A stretch of 42,598 bases of DNA from Sedimentisphaerales bacterium (GCA_016934515.1 JAFGSR010000102.1:1-42598); one strand, 5' to 3'. Positions 1-6,929 are shown, numbered from the stretch's first letter. The notes: generated by a model from the sequence alone, not told the origin. Numbers and translations are program-made.

Positions 1-486
1 ACTGATTTACACTGATCCGGCTTCGCTTAAGCTCCGCCGCGACAAGTTTACGCAGATTTGACAGGTGTTAGGTTCCAGGTGCTAGATTTTAGGTAAAAGC
101 CAGAAAAATCGGCCACGAAAAAGCACCCGCTCGCCATGCTGACGCATCGTCGCAGCAAGCCGGGGCAGGCCTGACGCAGCAAGAAGACGCGGAGAAGAAT
201 ATTGAACAAAAGGAAACGAAGAAAGCAAAGAGATTATAAATTTTGGATTATAGATTTTAGATTGAAGAAAAAGAATTTTCACGCAAAGACGCACTCGTCG
301 GGGCAGGCCCGTCGCGGCGGGGAAAAAACACAAAAGAGATTTAACCATGAAGAGCATGAAGAAGAAAGCCTGAAGGATGAAGCCTGAAGTTTAAGAATAG
401 CCACGAAAAAGCACAAAAAACACAAAAGAGATTTTACCATGAAGAGCATGAAGAAAATGAAGTATATTTAGACATGAATGGTGGGA
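1..486. other. Repeat-rich intergenic stretch, no gene seen
   Basis: No open frame here looks like a real protein. The DNA is a mosaic of short repeats. The 15-mer GCCACGAAAAAGCAC occurs at 112-126 and 400-414, with a one-base variant at 1704-1718. A 42-bp block at 323-364 recurs at 415-456 with about 40 identical positions; its core is ACCATGAAGAGCATGAAG. The block at 293-322 shares GGGGCAGGCC with 157-166. Such sequences are familiar as intergenic debris in planctomycete-like genomes and give rise to spurious short protein predictions. Confidence 0.6.
323..456. repeat. Direct repeat pair (about 42 bp each)
   Basis: Copy 1 is 323-364 and copy 2 is 415-456. They are identical except for about two positions, and each contains CACAAAAGAGATTT followed by ACCATGAAGAGCATGAAG. 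A 50-bp spacer separates them and contains one copy of the 15-mer GCCACGAAAAAGCAC. Neither copy has terminal inverted repeats or a coding frame. Confidence 0.7.
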
Positions 487-609
487 ATGATGGGATTTGA
501 AGGGTATCTTAGAGAAATTAATAAGGCTTGGCAGCGCGGGGATGCGACGGAGCACACGCACCGGCTGACTTTTAAGGTGTTGGTTGAGACTATAGGGGAA
601 AGCAGATGA
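487..609 (+). pseudogene. Truncated N-terminus of a restriction-modification DNA methyltransferase
   Basis: A 40-residue frame begins at ATG 487 (or 490) and stops at 607-609. Its segment LREINKAWQRGDATEHTHR matches what I know as the extreme N-terminus of large N-6 DNA methylase / type ISP-like restriction-modification enzymes, which carry a GDATEHTxRPALK motif. Those enzymes run to many hundreds of residues. Here the reading frame ends shortly after the motif (VLVETIGESR then stop), so methylase and helicase domains are missing. The stop codon overlaps the ATG of the next gene at 606. I infer a decayed remnant cut off by a rearrangement, perhaps the one that brought in the downstream PEP-CTERM gene. 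An expressed 40-residue peptide cannot be excluded. Confidence 0.5.
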
Positions 610-1742
610 AGACATTACTTCCACAAAGAAATTGGAAAAAAGTACCTGACCCCTTTATTGTGGGGATAGCATTTATTGTTGTGATCGGCACTAATATTGC
701 TCAGGCTAATGAAATTATTTATATAAATGACAACTTGCAGTATGAGATTACATCGGCGTTTGACGAAATTGGCGTAGTTCACGGTATTAATGACAACGGG
801 GCGATTGTTGGTAGTTACCTCTCAGAAAGACAAGAAATAAGGCCATACTATTGGGATTCAGCGGATGGATTTATTGATATAGGCAATGATTTTGAAACTA
901 GTGACCAACAAGACTGGGGAGAAGCTTACGGAGTAAACCGTAATGGTGAAGTTGTAGGATTTTATGATTCACATCAATTTTTATGGTCGAAGACTGCCGG
1001 TGTAATTAATGAAAGTCTGCCATTGTATCCGGGGGCAATAAATAACCATGGAGTAATTGCGGGCATGAAAGATGGCCAGCTAGCTACTTGGGATAGTACA
1101 AATGGTTTGGATCTCCTGGGCAATCTTGGTGGTGATATTTATCCAATAGCTGATATCAATGATAATGGACGGATAGTTGGGGCGTCTTACATTTCTATTC
1201 GGGAGATGTATCACCATGCGTTTATATGGGATGAAATATCCGGTATGCAGGACTTGGGTGGGATTTCTCTTACTTTTGAAAACACAACGAGTATCGCTCT
1301 TGCAATAAACAGCACAGATAATATTGTAGGCAAAAGCTGGCATTACGGTGTCAGGTGGAATGAAGCTAAGGAAATATTTGATATGGGCATTGAACTAGGA
1401 GAACCTACAGATATTAATGATATCGGGCAAATCGTTGGAACTTTACCTGGAGGTTACGGTGATGCTTTTCTTATAGACCAAGAAAGCGGATTGTTAATAT
1501 TGGAGGATTATTTTCCGAAAAACAGTCTATGGAGTTATCTGGGCGGCGAGATACACATTAACAATGCAGGGCAAATTGTTGGAACAGGGACTTATAATGA
1601 CCAGCCTTGTGTTTTTATGATGACACCAGTGCCGGAGCCAGGGATGTCAGTACTGTTATTGCTGGGTAGCGGATTGGCCTGGCGGCGCAGGGGAAAAGGA
1701 ATGGCTACGAAAAAGCACAAGTGGGTTAATGGTGAGAGGTAG
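606..1742 (+). CDS. Secreted HAF-repeat protein with PEP-CTERM sorting signal
   Basis: This 378-residue protein has a signal peptide (hydrophobic core about residues 17-30, likely cleavage after Ala34). Its body is made of repeats of the form (A/G)xxINDNGxIVGxxx...Fx(W/I)xxxxGxxxLG, for example GINDNGAIVGSY and DINDIGQIVGT, typical of the HAF family of extracellular repeats predicted to form beta-propeller-like folds. The C-terminus has VPEPG (residues 342-346), a hydrophobic helix and WRRRGKG, the classic PEP-CTERM signal recognised by exosortase/archaeosortase for export and surface attachment. Thirteen residues follow the basic cluster, which is unusual; part of them is encoded by a dispersed repeat (1704-1718). 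AGGGGAA lies just upstream of ATG 606. Exosortase is not in the window. Substrate or role unknown; probably a cell-surface or exopolysaccharide-associated protein. Confidence 0.88.
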   Translation: MKTLLPQRNWKKVPDPFIVGIAFIVVIGTNIAQANEIIYINDNLQYEITSAFDEIGVVHGINDNGAIVGSYLSERQEIRPYYWDSADGFIDIGNDFETSDQQDWGEAYGVNRNGEVVGFYDSHQFLWSKTAGVINESLPLYPGAINNHGVIAGMKDGQLATWDSTNGLDLLGNLGGDIYPIADINDNGRIVGASYISIREMYHHAFIWDEISGMQDLGGISLTFENTTSIALAINSTDNIVGKSWHYGVRWNEAKEIFDMGIELGEPTDINDIGQIVGTLPGGYGDAFLIDQESGLLILEDYFPKNSLWSYLGGEIHINNAGQIVGTGTYNDQPCVFMMTPVPEPGMSVLLLLGSGLAWRRRGKGMATKKHKWVNGER

Positions 1743-2283
1743 AGGAATAGCAGAGATCAAAATAGCTGAGTTGCGGCGGGTATTTGGTTGGTTGGGATGC
1801 GGTGGTATAAGGTATTGGCATGACAACGGTAGAAGATAAGAATGCCGGCAGGATGCCAGCGGTACATAAGAGTGCCGGCAGGATGCCAGCGGTACATAAG
1901 AATGCCGGCAGGATGCCAGCGGTACATAAGAATGCCGGCAGGATGCCAGCGGTACATAAGAATGCCGGCAGGATGCCAGCGGTACGGGATTACGGTAGGA
2001 AATCGGCGGAACAAGGGTGTGGTTAAACGGCGGATGGAACACGGAGTAAATGGGAGGGTGGTTGGCAAAAGCTGTGGATTATTTTAATGGCGAGGGGTAT
2101 GATAATAGTTGGCAGAAGCTTTGAGAAAGTCATAGAAAAAGCGAAAATTTCTGTAAAAACGCCGATTTTGAGCCATTAGACCATTTTCTTGACATCAGGA
2201 AAAAGGTTTCGCTCATTACAATTTGATGTAAGACAGGTGGAACGGCGGGCAGGGCGTGGTTTACTGGAATCAGGGATGAAATT
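1743..2283. other. Intergenic region with tandem repeat and weak promoter-like boxes
   Basis: This 541-bp gap has no convincing gene. The frames running across 1820-2087 are open in all phases only because the tandem array has a period of 30, a multiple of three. Before the next gene there is a TTGACA at 2189-2194 and a TACAAT at 2217-2222, but the 22-bp spacing is too long for a normal sigma70 promoter, so I do not call one. Confidence 0.6.
1841..1985 (+). repeat. 30-bp tandem repeat, five copies
   Basis: Units start at 1841, 1871, 1901, 1931 and 1961. The unit is AATGCCGGCAGGATGCCAGC followed by GGTACATAAG; unit 2 has one change (AGTGCC) and the last unit breaks after GGTAC. Inside each unit GCCGGC and GCCAGC can pair around AGGAT with one mismatch. 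The near-perfect identity implies recent amplification. A related single copy lies at 39236-39258 on the other strand (same TGCCGGC...GCC...GGTAC framework), so the array seems to be an expansion of a dispersed palindromic element. It is not CRISPR: there are no unique spacers. Confidence 0.9.
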
Positions 2284-2307
2284 ATGAAATACAGGGCAGG
2301 TAAGGTT

Positions 2308-3426
2308 ATGAATAGAGGATTGTTTTGGGCAGGAATGGTTTGTGTGGTGATGGTGCAGGTGGGGATGGTATGGGGTCAGGCGGTTGAGGCAGAGCCGGTG
2401 GTGGGAGCGGTTGGGGTAGGGAGTGGTTCGGGGAGTGGGATGTCGGTAGCTGGGGAGATGCAGTCATCGACGGTAAATGGAGAGGTTAAAGCTAAGCCGG
2501 TAGCCCCGCTGCTGCCGGAGGGATACATGGTGGGCGGTCGGCAGGCGAAGCTGGTGAAGCTTGACGGCGATACGCGATGGTTTCTGGTGTTTCGAGATGT
2601 AAGCGGAAGCGACAGTCCGGTTGAGGAGCTTAACGAGCTATTGCTGGCGGCGCAGGATACAAAGGCCAAGGAGACGGAGAAGGTTAGCGAGCCGAGTCCG
2701 TTTATGACACCGCTGGAAGTGTTGCCGAGCAAATGGCTGACAACGATGACGCAGGTGATGGGCGAGCGGGTGAAAATGGATATTGATTTTCGCGTATGGG
2801 GCGAGATGACGGTGTATCACGGCAGGAATTTTGTGATGCCGACGAAGGTGCTGGAGTTGACGATGTTTGGGGACCGGGGGAAACCGAAGCAGCAAAAGAT
2901 GCCAAAGAAGGATTTGCTGGCGCAGACATTTGGGGTAAAGAGTCCGGCAGAGGAGGAGTCCAGCGGGGAGAAAAGCGTGAAGGAACAGGATAAGCTGCCG
3001 GAGCAATTGCGAGAGGCATTGATGGGTTTGCCGCGGATACGGCCTTTGGAGCTGACGGAGGATCAGTCAGAGCAATTTGAACGAAAGTTGCCGAAAGTAA
3101 GAAAGACGGTTTCGACGGGAACGCAAACCCAACAGGCGGACTGGAAAGACGGATACATGATAATCGACCGGATTGGTCGTTTGAATTACAGTACTGAAGA
3201 GGAATGCTGGTTTTTCGATTTTGAGTCGGACGGAGCGAGTTTGGCGGAGCCACCGGTGCGTTTGCAACCGAACCGGCTGTTGGAGGAGATGGAAAAGCAC
3301 TACAAAGACAGTCTCGGTGGAGTGAAATTTCGGGTATCGGGGATAATCAGTAAATATCAGGGAATGAGCTATATGCTGCTGCGGAAAGTGCTGGTGGCAT
3401 ATGAGATGGGGAATCTGGGGAAGTAA
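2308..3426 (+). CDS. Secreted or periplasmic protein with internal duplication, unknown function
   Basis: I do not recognise the family. ATG 2308 is preferred over ATG 2284, because it is preceded by GGTAAGG and puts a signal peptide (MNRGLFWAGMVCVVMVQVG...) at the very start; residue numbers below count from 2284. After the signal comes a Gly/Val/Ser-rich linker (about 38-75). Two related halves follow. The first has GYMVGGRQAKL (80-90), WFLVF (99-103), LPSKWL (147-152) and FRVWGEMTVYHGRNFVM (169-185). The second has GYMIIDRIGRL (290-300), WFFDF (309-313), LQPNRLL (327-333) and FRVSGIISKYQGMSYML (349-365). A charged, Lys/Glu-rich spacer (195-270) separates them. Each half ends in a strand pattern G-x-(V/I)-xx-Y-x-G-xx(F/Y), which looks like a small beta-barrel edge. 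No catalytic motif is visible. Confidence 0.75.
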   Translation: MNRGLFWAGMVCVVMVQVGMVWGQAVEAEPVVGAVGVGSGSGSGMSVAGEMQSSTVNGEVKAKPVAPLLPEGYMVGGRQAKLVKLDGDTRWFLVFRDVSGSDSPVEELNELLLAAQDTKAKETEKVSEPSPFMTPLEVLPSKWLTTMTQVMGERVKMDIDFRVWGEMTVYHGRNFVMPTKVLELTMFGDRGKPKQQKMPKKDLLAQTFGVKSPAEEESSGEKSVKEQDKLPEQLREALMGLPRIRPLELTEDQSEQFERKLPKVRKTVSTGTQTQQADWKDGYMIIDRIGRLNYSTEEECWFFDFESDGASLAEPPVRLQPNRLLEEMEKHYKDSLGGVKFRVSGIISKYQGMSYMLLRKVLVAYEMGNLGK

Positions 3427-3550
3427 GAATGTAACTGGCAACCAGCTGCGACCAGCCCGTCTTGGCGGGTGAGCGTCAGCACGGCGAGTGCACGAGGCTA
3501 AACGCGGATTTTTAAGCGAAAAAACGGCTAAAACGGGCAAAAAGAATGAC
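3427..3550. other. Intergenic region with small inverted repeats
   Basis: No gene is seen. The segment around 3450-3490 contains CCCGTCTTGGCGGG-type inverted repeats, similar in style to the other dispersed palindromes in the window. There is no run of T after the stem, so I do not call it a terminator. Confidence 0.4.
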
Positions 3551-3579
3551 TTGAGAAAGCGGTTTGTTTAGCCTAGAAT
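3551..3579 (+). promoter_or_regulatory. Sigma70-type promoter for the partner-switching cassette
   Basis: TTGAGA at 3551-3556 and TAGAAT at 3574-3579 are separated by exactly 17 bp. Each box matches five of six consensus positions. Transcription would start near 3586 and read into the STAS gene at 3704, leaving a leader of about 118 nt. Confidence 0.72.
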
Positions 3580-3631
3580 GCTATATTGTGATACGAGGAA
3601 GCAAGAGTTTTATGGATGAATAACCGTTTAG

Positions 3632-3665
3632 CCGGCGGAGGTTACGAGCCGCCCTGGTAGCTATG
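3632..3665 (+). other. Structured 5' leader hairpin before STAS gene
   Basis: In the leader, AGCC-GGCGG pairs with CCGCC-(CT)-GG-(T)-AGCT around the loop AGGTTACGAG, giving a stem of about ten pairs with a small bulge. It matches no riboswitch class that I can name. The SD-like GAGG of the downstream gene lies outside this stem. Confidence 0.4.
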
Positions 3666-3703
3666 AGTTAAAGTAAATATAAGGATGAAAACAGAGGCCC
3701 GAG

Positions 3704-4060
3704 ATGACAAACCAAGCAAGAATTGAAGTAAGACATGAGGGGAAAGCTAAGATCGTTGAGCTTCTCGATGAAGAGATACTGGACGAAATTACCATCAGCG
3801 AGATAGCGGAATCATTGTTTAGTGTACTGGAGGAAGGTTCTGCGAACCAGATGGTGTTGAGCTTTGCGCGGGTGAAGCACCTGAGTTCGATGGCGTTGGG
3901 GACGTTGATACGTCTGAACAAGCGGGCGGAGGAACACGGGGGCAAGTTGAAGCTTTGTGAGATACGCAAGAATCTGTATGAGATATTTGAGATTACCAAG
4001 CTGAATAAGCTATTCGATATATACGAGAGCCGAGATTTGGCAATCAGCAGTTTTGGATAG
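3704..4060 (+). CDS. STAS-domain anti-sigma factor antagonist (SpoIIAA/RsbV-like)
   Basis: A protein of 118 residues, the usual size of a single STAS domain. The central strand-turn-helix reads VKHLSSMALGTLIRLNKRAEEHGG (about 58-81), where Ser61-Ser62 sit where these proteins are normally phosphorylated. The C-terminal ITKLNKLFDIY (about 98-108) is the typical STAS end helix. Family knowledge: the unphosphorylated form binds an RsbW/SpoIIAB-type kinase and frees its target; kinase phosphorylation breaks the complex. It is the first gene after the promoter at 3551-3579 and is followed by a matching kinase (4264) and a second STAS gene (4765). SD-like GAGG lies about ten bases before ATG. The target (sigma factor or other effector) is not in the window. 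Confidence 0.87.
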   Translation: MTNQARIEVRHEGKAKIVELLDEEILDEITISEIAESLFSVLEEGSANQMVLSFARVKHLSSMALGTLIRLNKRAEEHGGKLKLCEIRKNLYEIFEITKLNKLFDIYESRDLAISSFG

Positions 4061-4071
4061 CGGTTAATCGG

Positions 4072-4119
4072 TGCGGGCAGTTGAACACCGGGCCGGGCCC
4101 ACAAGAGTTATCGCCCGCA
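4072..4119 (+). other. Long-range hairpin between STAS and kinase genes
   Basis: TGCGGGC (4072-4078) is the exact inverse of GCCCGCA (4113-4119), and the enclosed segment holds a second GC-rich inverted repeat (GGGCCGGGCCC). No T-run follows, so it is more likely an mRNA structure or dispersed palindrome than a terminator. Confidence 0.4.
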
Positions 4120-4170
4120 TAAGGGGGCTAATAAAAGCGAATTGCGGCGAGAATGGTTTTTGTTTAATTT

Positions 4171-4248
4171 GCTCTATCAAAATGAGTTTTGTTTGGATTA
4201 AAGGCCAATAAACAATATAGATGCAGGATATTGTTTGGTGCTCAATTA
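4171..4248 (-). repeat. Dispersed inverted-terminus element, copy A
   Basis: Plus strand begins GCTCTATCAAAATGAGTTTT and ends TGTTTGGTGCTCAATTA, with the core AAAGGCCAATAA in the middle. It is strongly similar to the copies at 20046-20122 and 15932-16010. This copy lies upstream of a plus-strand gene, whereas most copies lie in the minus-strand ribosomal operon. Confidence 0.65.
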
Positions 4249-4263
4249 TCGGTAAATGTAAGC

Positions 4264-4680
4264 ATGTCATCTGAAACTATTCGTGAATTAACAATTGATA
4301 GTGATTTTCAACAGGCGAAAGAAGTTGAAGATTTGATTGTGGAATCTGCTGAGACTTTTGGGTATGACGAGGAGGTGCTGTTTGCGTTGCGGTTGAGCCT
4401 GGAAGAGGGTTTGACCAATGCGATTCGTCACGGGAACGGTTATGACAAGGCCAAGCGGGTGCGGATTCGGTTTTTGGTAAGCCCGGAGAAGATTGACGTT
4501 TATATCGAGGACGAGGGGAAAGGATTTGATCCGGAAAAAGTACCGGACCCGACGACACAGGCTAACCTGGAGAATCCGAGCGGCAGAGGTATAATGTTGA
4601 TGCGGGCCTACATGAGCGAAGTTATCTATAACGAAACCGGCAACGAGTTGCACCTGGTGAAATACAGCAAGGCGGGGTGA
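4264..4680 (+). CDS. RsbW/SpoIIAB-like ATP-binding anti-sigma factor or switch kinase
   Basis: The start is taken as ATG 4264 (138 residues). A TTG-initiated extension back to 4189 lies inside the repeat element and is unlikely. GHKL-ATPase motifs are clear: N-box EEGLTNAIRHGN (47-58, with Asn52), G1 box DEGKGFDP (83-90) and G2 box GRGIMLMR (107-114). Family role: a serine kinase that binds either an anti-anti-sigma STAS protein or its target, and phosphorylates the STAS partner. Flanking STAS genes at 3704 and 4765 strongly suggest a partner-switching module. No PP2C phosphatase, sigma factor or sensor is seen nearby, so input and output are unknown. Confidence 0.88.
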   Translation: MSSETIRELTIDSDFQQAKEVEDLIVESAETFGYDEEVLFALRLSLEEGLTNAIRHGNGYDKAKRVRIRFLVSPEKIDVYIEDEGKGFDPEKVPDPTTQANLENPSGRGIMLMRAYMSEVIYNETGNELHLVKYSKAG

Positions 4681-4764
4681 AAGCGGCGAGAGACAAAAAT
4701 CAAGTCAAGCTACTCGATAGAAATTAAACCTTAGAGTTTAAGGGGTGTTTGGGATCGGGAAGGT

Positions 4765-5130
4765 ATGACAGGCGGCTTAGAAATTTCTGTAGTTGAGCGC
4801 GACGATGTGGTTGTGGTTGAATTGAAAGGTTCGGCGGATATCAGTGAGACAACGGCACTGGAGAGTCGGCTGGCGGGGATATTCGCGATGGGGCGGAATC
4901 GGATCGTGATAGACCTGAGCGGTTTGACTTTTACATCGAGTGTGGGACTGGGCAGTTTGATTCGGGCGCACATTCGTTGTCGCGAGAGCGGTGGTGGTTT
5001 GGCGTTGGTGAATCCTCAGCCGGCAGTGATGCGAATTTTTAAAACGACGCGGCTGAATGATTTGTTTGAAATGTACGGCGGTGTTAATGAGGCATTTGAG
5101 GTGATCAAAGTGAAGGGCGTTCAAGGATAG
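4765..5130 (+). CDS. STAS-domain anti-sigma factor antagonist, second copy
   Basis: A 121-residue single STAS domain. N-terminal strands (LEISVVERDDVVVVELKG) are followed by the conserved block IDLSGLTFTSSVGLGSLIRA (about 49-68). Ser58-Ser59 are the likely phosphorylation residues; which one cannot be decided by eye. The end IFKTTRLNDLFEMY (about 92-105) is typical. GGGAAGGT lies immediately before ATG 4765. It differs enough from the STAS gene at 3704 to have a separate job, for example one as antagonist and the other as decoy or scaffold (inference). It is 84 bp downstream of the kinase gene. Confidence 0.88.
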   Translation: MTGGLEISVVERDDVVVVELKGSADISETTALESRLAGIFAMGRNRIVIDLSGLTFTSSVGLGSLIRAHIRCRESGGGLALVNPQPAVMRIFKTTRLNDLFEMYGGVNEAFEVIKVKGVQG

Positions 5131-5168
5131 AACAGTTTTCCAATGCAATAGCCAAGGATGGGCAAAAT

Positions 5169-5849
5169 ATGATTAAGCAGGAATTTGCGGTAAAAGGGAT
5201 TTTTGGGTTTGTGGTGGTTTTGTTGGGATTGGGGGCGATGGGTTGTCAACCGAACAGGAACTACTTACCAAAACCGACTGTTAAGCCGGTGGTTGGTGTT
5301 TATAAGCCGTTGCCGGTGGAGAAACCGCCGCGGGTTGACTATCCGGCAGAGTCGCAAGGTCAGTGGCCACTGGGTTGGGTGCCTTCGCCATCGGTAGAGA
5401 ATAAGCGTCGTTGGCGGGGGATTACGCTCCACCATTCAGCAAGCGAATCGGGGAACGCGGCTCAATTTGATCAGATACATAAAAGAAACAACGGCTGGGA
5501 CGGGCTGGGATATCATTTTGTTATCGATAACGGTCGGGGCGGGAGGGATGGTGCGGTTGAAGTTGGTTATCGCTGGAAAGATCAAAGTACGGGGGCGCAT
5601 TGTCGGCCGAGGAATTGTGCAGATAATTACTGGAATGAGCACACGATTGGGATATGTCTGGTGGGCAATTTTGAGGTTTCGCAGCCCAGTAGAGCACAGA
5701 TGAACTCGTTGACCAAGCTGGTACAATTTCTTCAGCAGCGGTATCACATTTCGACCAGTGAGATTCGCGGCCATGGTCAGGTTCCGGGTGCTCATACGGC
5801 GTGTCCGGGCAAGAATTTATCGGTATGGCAGTTTAAGCAACGGCTTTGA
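5169..5849 (+). CDS. N-acetylmuramoyl-L-alanine amidase (Amidase_2/PGRP fold), probable lipoprotein
   Basis: A 226-residue zinc amidase that would cut the bond between N-acetylmuramic acid and L-alanine in peptidoglycan. The N-terminus is a signal sequence ending GAMGC (Cys26), a weak lipobox, so lipid anchoring is likely but not certain. A Pro-rich linker (about 31-75) follows. Catalytic domain: ITLHHSA (His88 zinc ligand), GLGYHFVID (Tyr115, equal to the catalytic Tyr of T7 lysozyme), NEHTIGICLVGNF (156-168), RGHGQVPG (His202) and HTACPGK (Cys212, with Lys215). It lies 38 bp after the STAS gene on the same strand and converges with the HIT gene, 25 bp away. Presence of the enzyme implies a peptidoglycan wall or recycling system. 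Confidence 0.9.
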   Translation: MIKQEFAVKGIFGFVVVLLGLGAMGCQPNRNYLPKPTVKPVVGVYKPLPVEKPPRVDYPAESQGQWPLGWVPSPSVENKRRWRGITLHHSASESGNAAQFDQIHKRNNGWDGLGYHFVIDNGRGGRDGAVEVGYRWKDQSTGAHCRPRNCADNYWNEHTIGICLVGNFEVSQPSRAQMNSLTKLVQFLQQRYHISTSEIRGHGQVPGAHTACPGKNLSVWQFKQRL

Positions 5850-5874
5850 GGGAGCGGTGGTTTTTCGAGGGTAA

Positions 5875-6294
5875 TCAGAGGGCGAGTGAATCGGTTATTT
5901 TTTGTTGTATTTGTTCCATCTTGCCAGGGGGATATTTACCGGCGGGCCAGTGTCCGAAAAGTCCATCGTCGGGATTGCGGGGGATGATGTGAAAATGGAC
6001 GTGTTCGACGAGTTGTCCGGCACAGGGGTGGTTGTTGTTGAGGATGTTGTATCCTGGGGCATTGACGGCGGCAATTACGGCCTGGGCGATGGGTCCGAGT
6101 CGAGCTGCGAGTGCTGCGGCTAAATCCGCGGGGCACTGTTCCAGTCGGGCGTAATGTTTTTTGGGGATTACGAGGCAATGGCCGGGACTGATGGGGCCAA
6201 TGTCGAGAAAGGCAAGAACCTGATCATCTTCAAAGATTTTGGCGCAAGGAATGTTACCATGGACAATTTCGCAAAAAATGCACTGATCCGACAT
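5875..6294 (-). CDS. HIT-family nucleotide hydrolase or transferase
   Basis: 139 residues. The histidine triad is HVHFHIIP (His98, His100, His102), preceded by the usual QLVEH. CIFCEI at 5-10 is the Cys pair often binding zinc in bacterial HIT proteins. The family hydrolyses nucleoside phosphoramidates or related dinucleotides; the true substrate here is unknown. It is the last gene of the minus-strand block, 56 bp after rplQ. Its AAGGA ribosome site sits in the loop of a GCTTAG/CTAAGC hairpin (6296-6319) that ends right before the start codon, which might modulate translation. Confidence 0.93.
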   Translation of the reverse strand: MSDQCIFCEIVHGNIPCAKIFEDDQVLAFLDIGPISPGHCLVIPKKHYARLEQCPADLAAALAARLGPIAQAVIAAVNAPGYNILNNNHPCAGQLVEHVHFHIIPRNPDDGLFGHWPAGKYPPGKMEQIQQKITDSLAL

Positions 6295-6295
6295 G

Positions 6296-6319
6296 GCTTA
6301 GGTCCTTGAAAATCTAAGC
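6296..6319 (-). promoter_or_regulatory. Hairpin enclosing HIT gene ribosome binding site
   Basis: GCTTAG (6296-6301) and CTAAGC (6314-6319) form a six-pair stem. The loop contains AAGGA on the minus strand, and the stem ends one base before the ATG. A translational role is possible but untested. Confidence 0.35.
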
Positions 6320-6350
6320 TGCCATGAAAATTATGCGGCTGCTGATGAGG

Positions 6351-6929
6351 TTATTCGTTTTTGGGTACTTCTTCTGTGCTTTCGGAAGGAGCTTCTTCAG
6401 GCTGGTCCGCAGGAGTCTTTTCATCAGTTTCAACGTTTTCAGTTGTTTCATCAACAGTTGGAGGAGCAGATTGTTCAACTTGAGGCGCGGCGAATTCGGT
6501 GGTGGCTTTTACGGCGTGGGAAGATACAGTTTCGCCGATAAGTTGTAACAAAACCAGCTTACCATTGTCGCCGATGCGTCGGTGGGGCAGATTGAGGATT
6601 CGGGTGTAGCCACCGTTGCGATCTTTGAATTGGGGGCCAAGTTCAGAAAAAAGCCTTTGTATTACGGAAGTAACTTTGACGGGTTGGCCATCTTCTACGG
6701 TGCAGATGTCACGATCCTGCAAAAGAGCAATGGCTCGACGTCGGGCATGTAGTGAGCCCTTTTTAGCGAGGGTGATGAGTTTTTCAGCGAAAGGCTGGAC
6801 GAATTTGGCTTTTTCGCGGGTGGTTAAAATGTTTCCATGTTCGAACAGAGAAGCGGCCAAATTACGGCGCAGGGCAGTTCGGTGGGCACTGGTACGATTT
6901 AAATGTTTTCCAGCAACTTGATGTCGCAT
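6351..6929 (-). CDS. rplQ: 50S ribosomal protein L17 with acidic C-terminal tail
   Basis: 192 residues. The core (1 to about 134) has the L17 signature MRHQ...LNRTSAHRTALRRN and NLAASLFEHGNILTT, ending near RRIGDNGKLVLLQL. L17 sits at the exit-tunnel side of the large subunit. Typical L17 is about 120-130 residues; the remaining 58 or so here are low-complexity, rich in Glu, Pro, Thr and Ser and strongly acidic. It follows rpoA by 66 bp, the classic alpha-operon order. AGGATT precedes ATG 6929. Confidence 0.97.
   Translation of the reverse strand: MRHQVAGKHLNRTSAHRTALRRNLAASLFEHGNILTTREKAKFVQPFAEKLITLAKKGSLHARRRAIALLQDRDICTVEDGQPVKVTSVIQRLFSELGPQFKDRNGGYTRILNLPHRRIGDNGKLVLLQLIGETVSSHAVKATTEFAAPQVEQSAPPTVDETTENVETDEKTPADQPEEAPSESTEEVPKNE

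Noticed and set aside
1841-1985. CRISPR array
   Set aside because: The units are head-to-tail without unique spacers and no cas genes are near.
2189-2222. Promoter TTGACA / TACAAT before the secreted protein
   Set aside because: Spacing of 22 bp is outside the working range for sigma70.
2702-3253. 183-codon frame on the minus strand
   Set aside because: Antisense to the secreted duplicated-domain protein; Ser/Pro-rich composition typical of a shadow frame.
4189-4263. Longer start for the RsbW-like kinase
   Set aside because: It would begin with TTG inside the dispersed element and add 25 residues not typical of the family.
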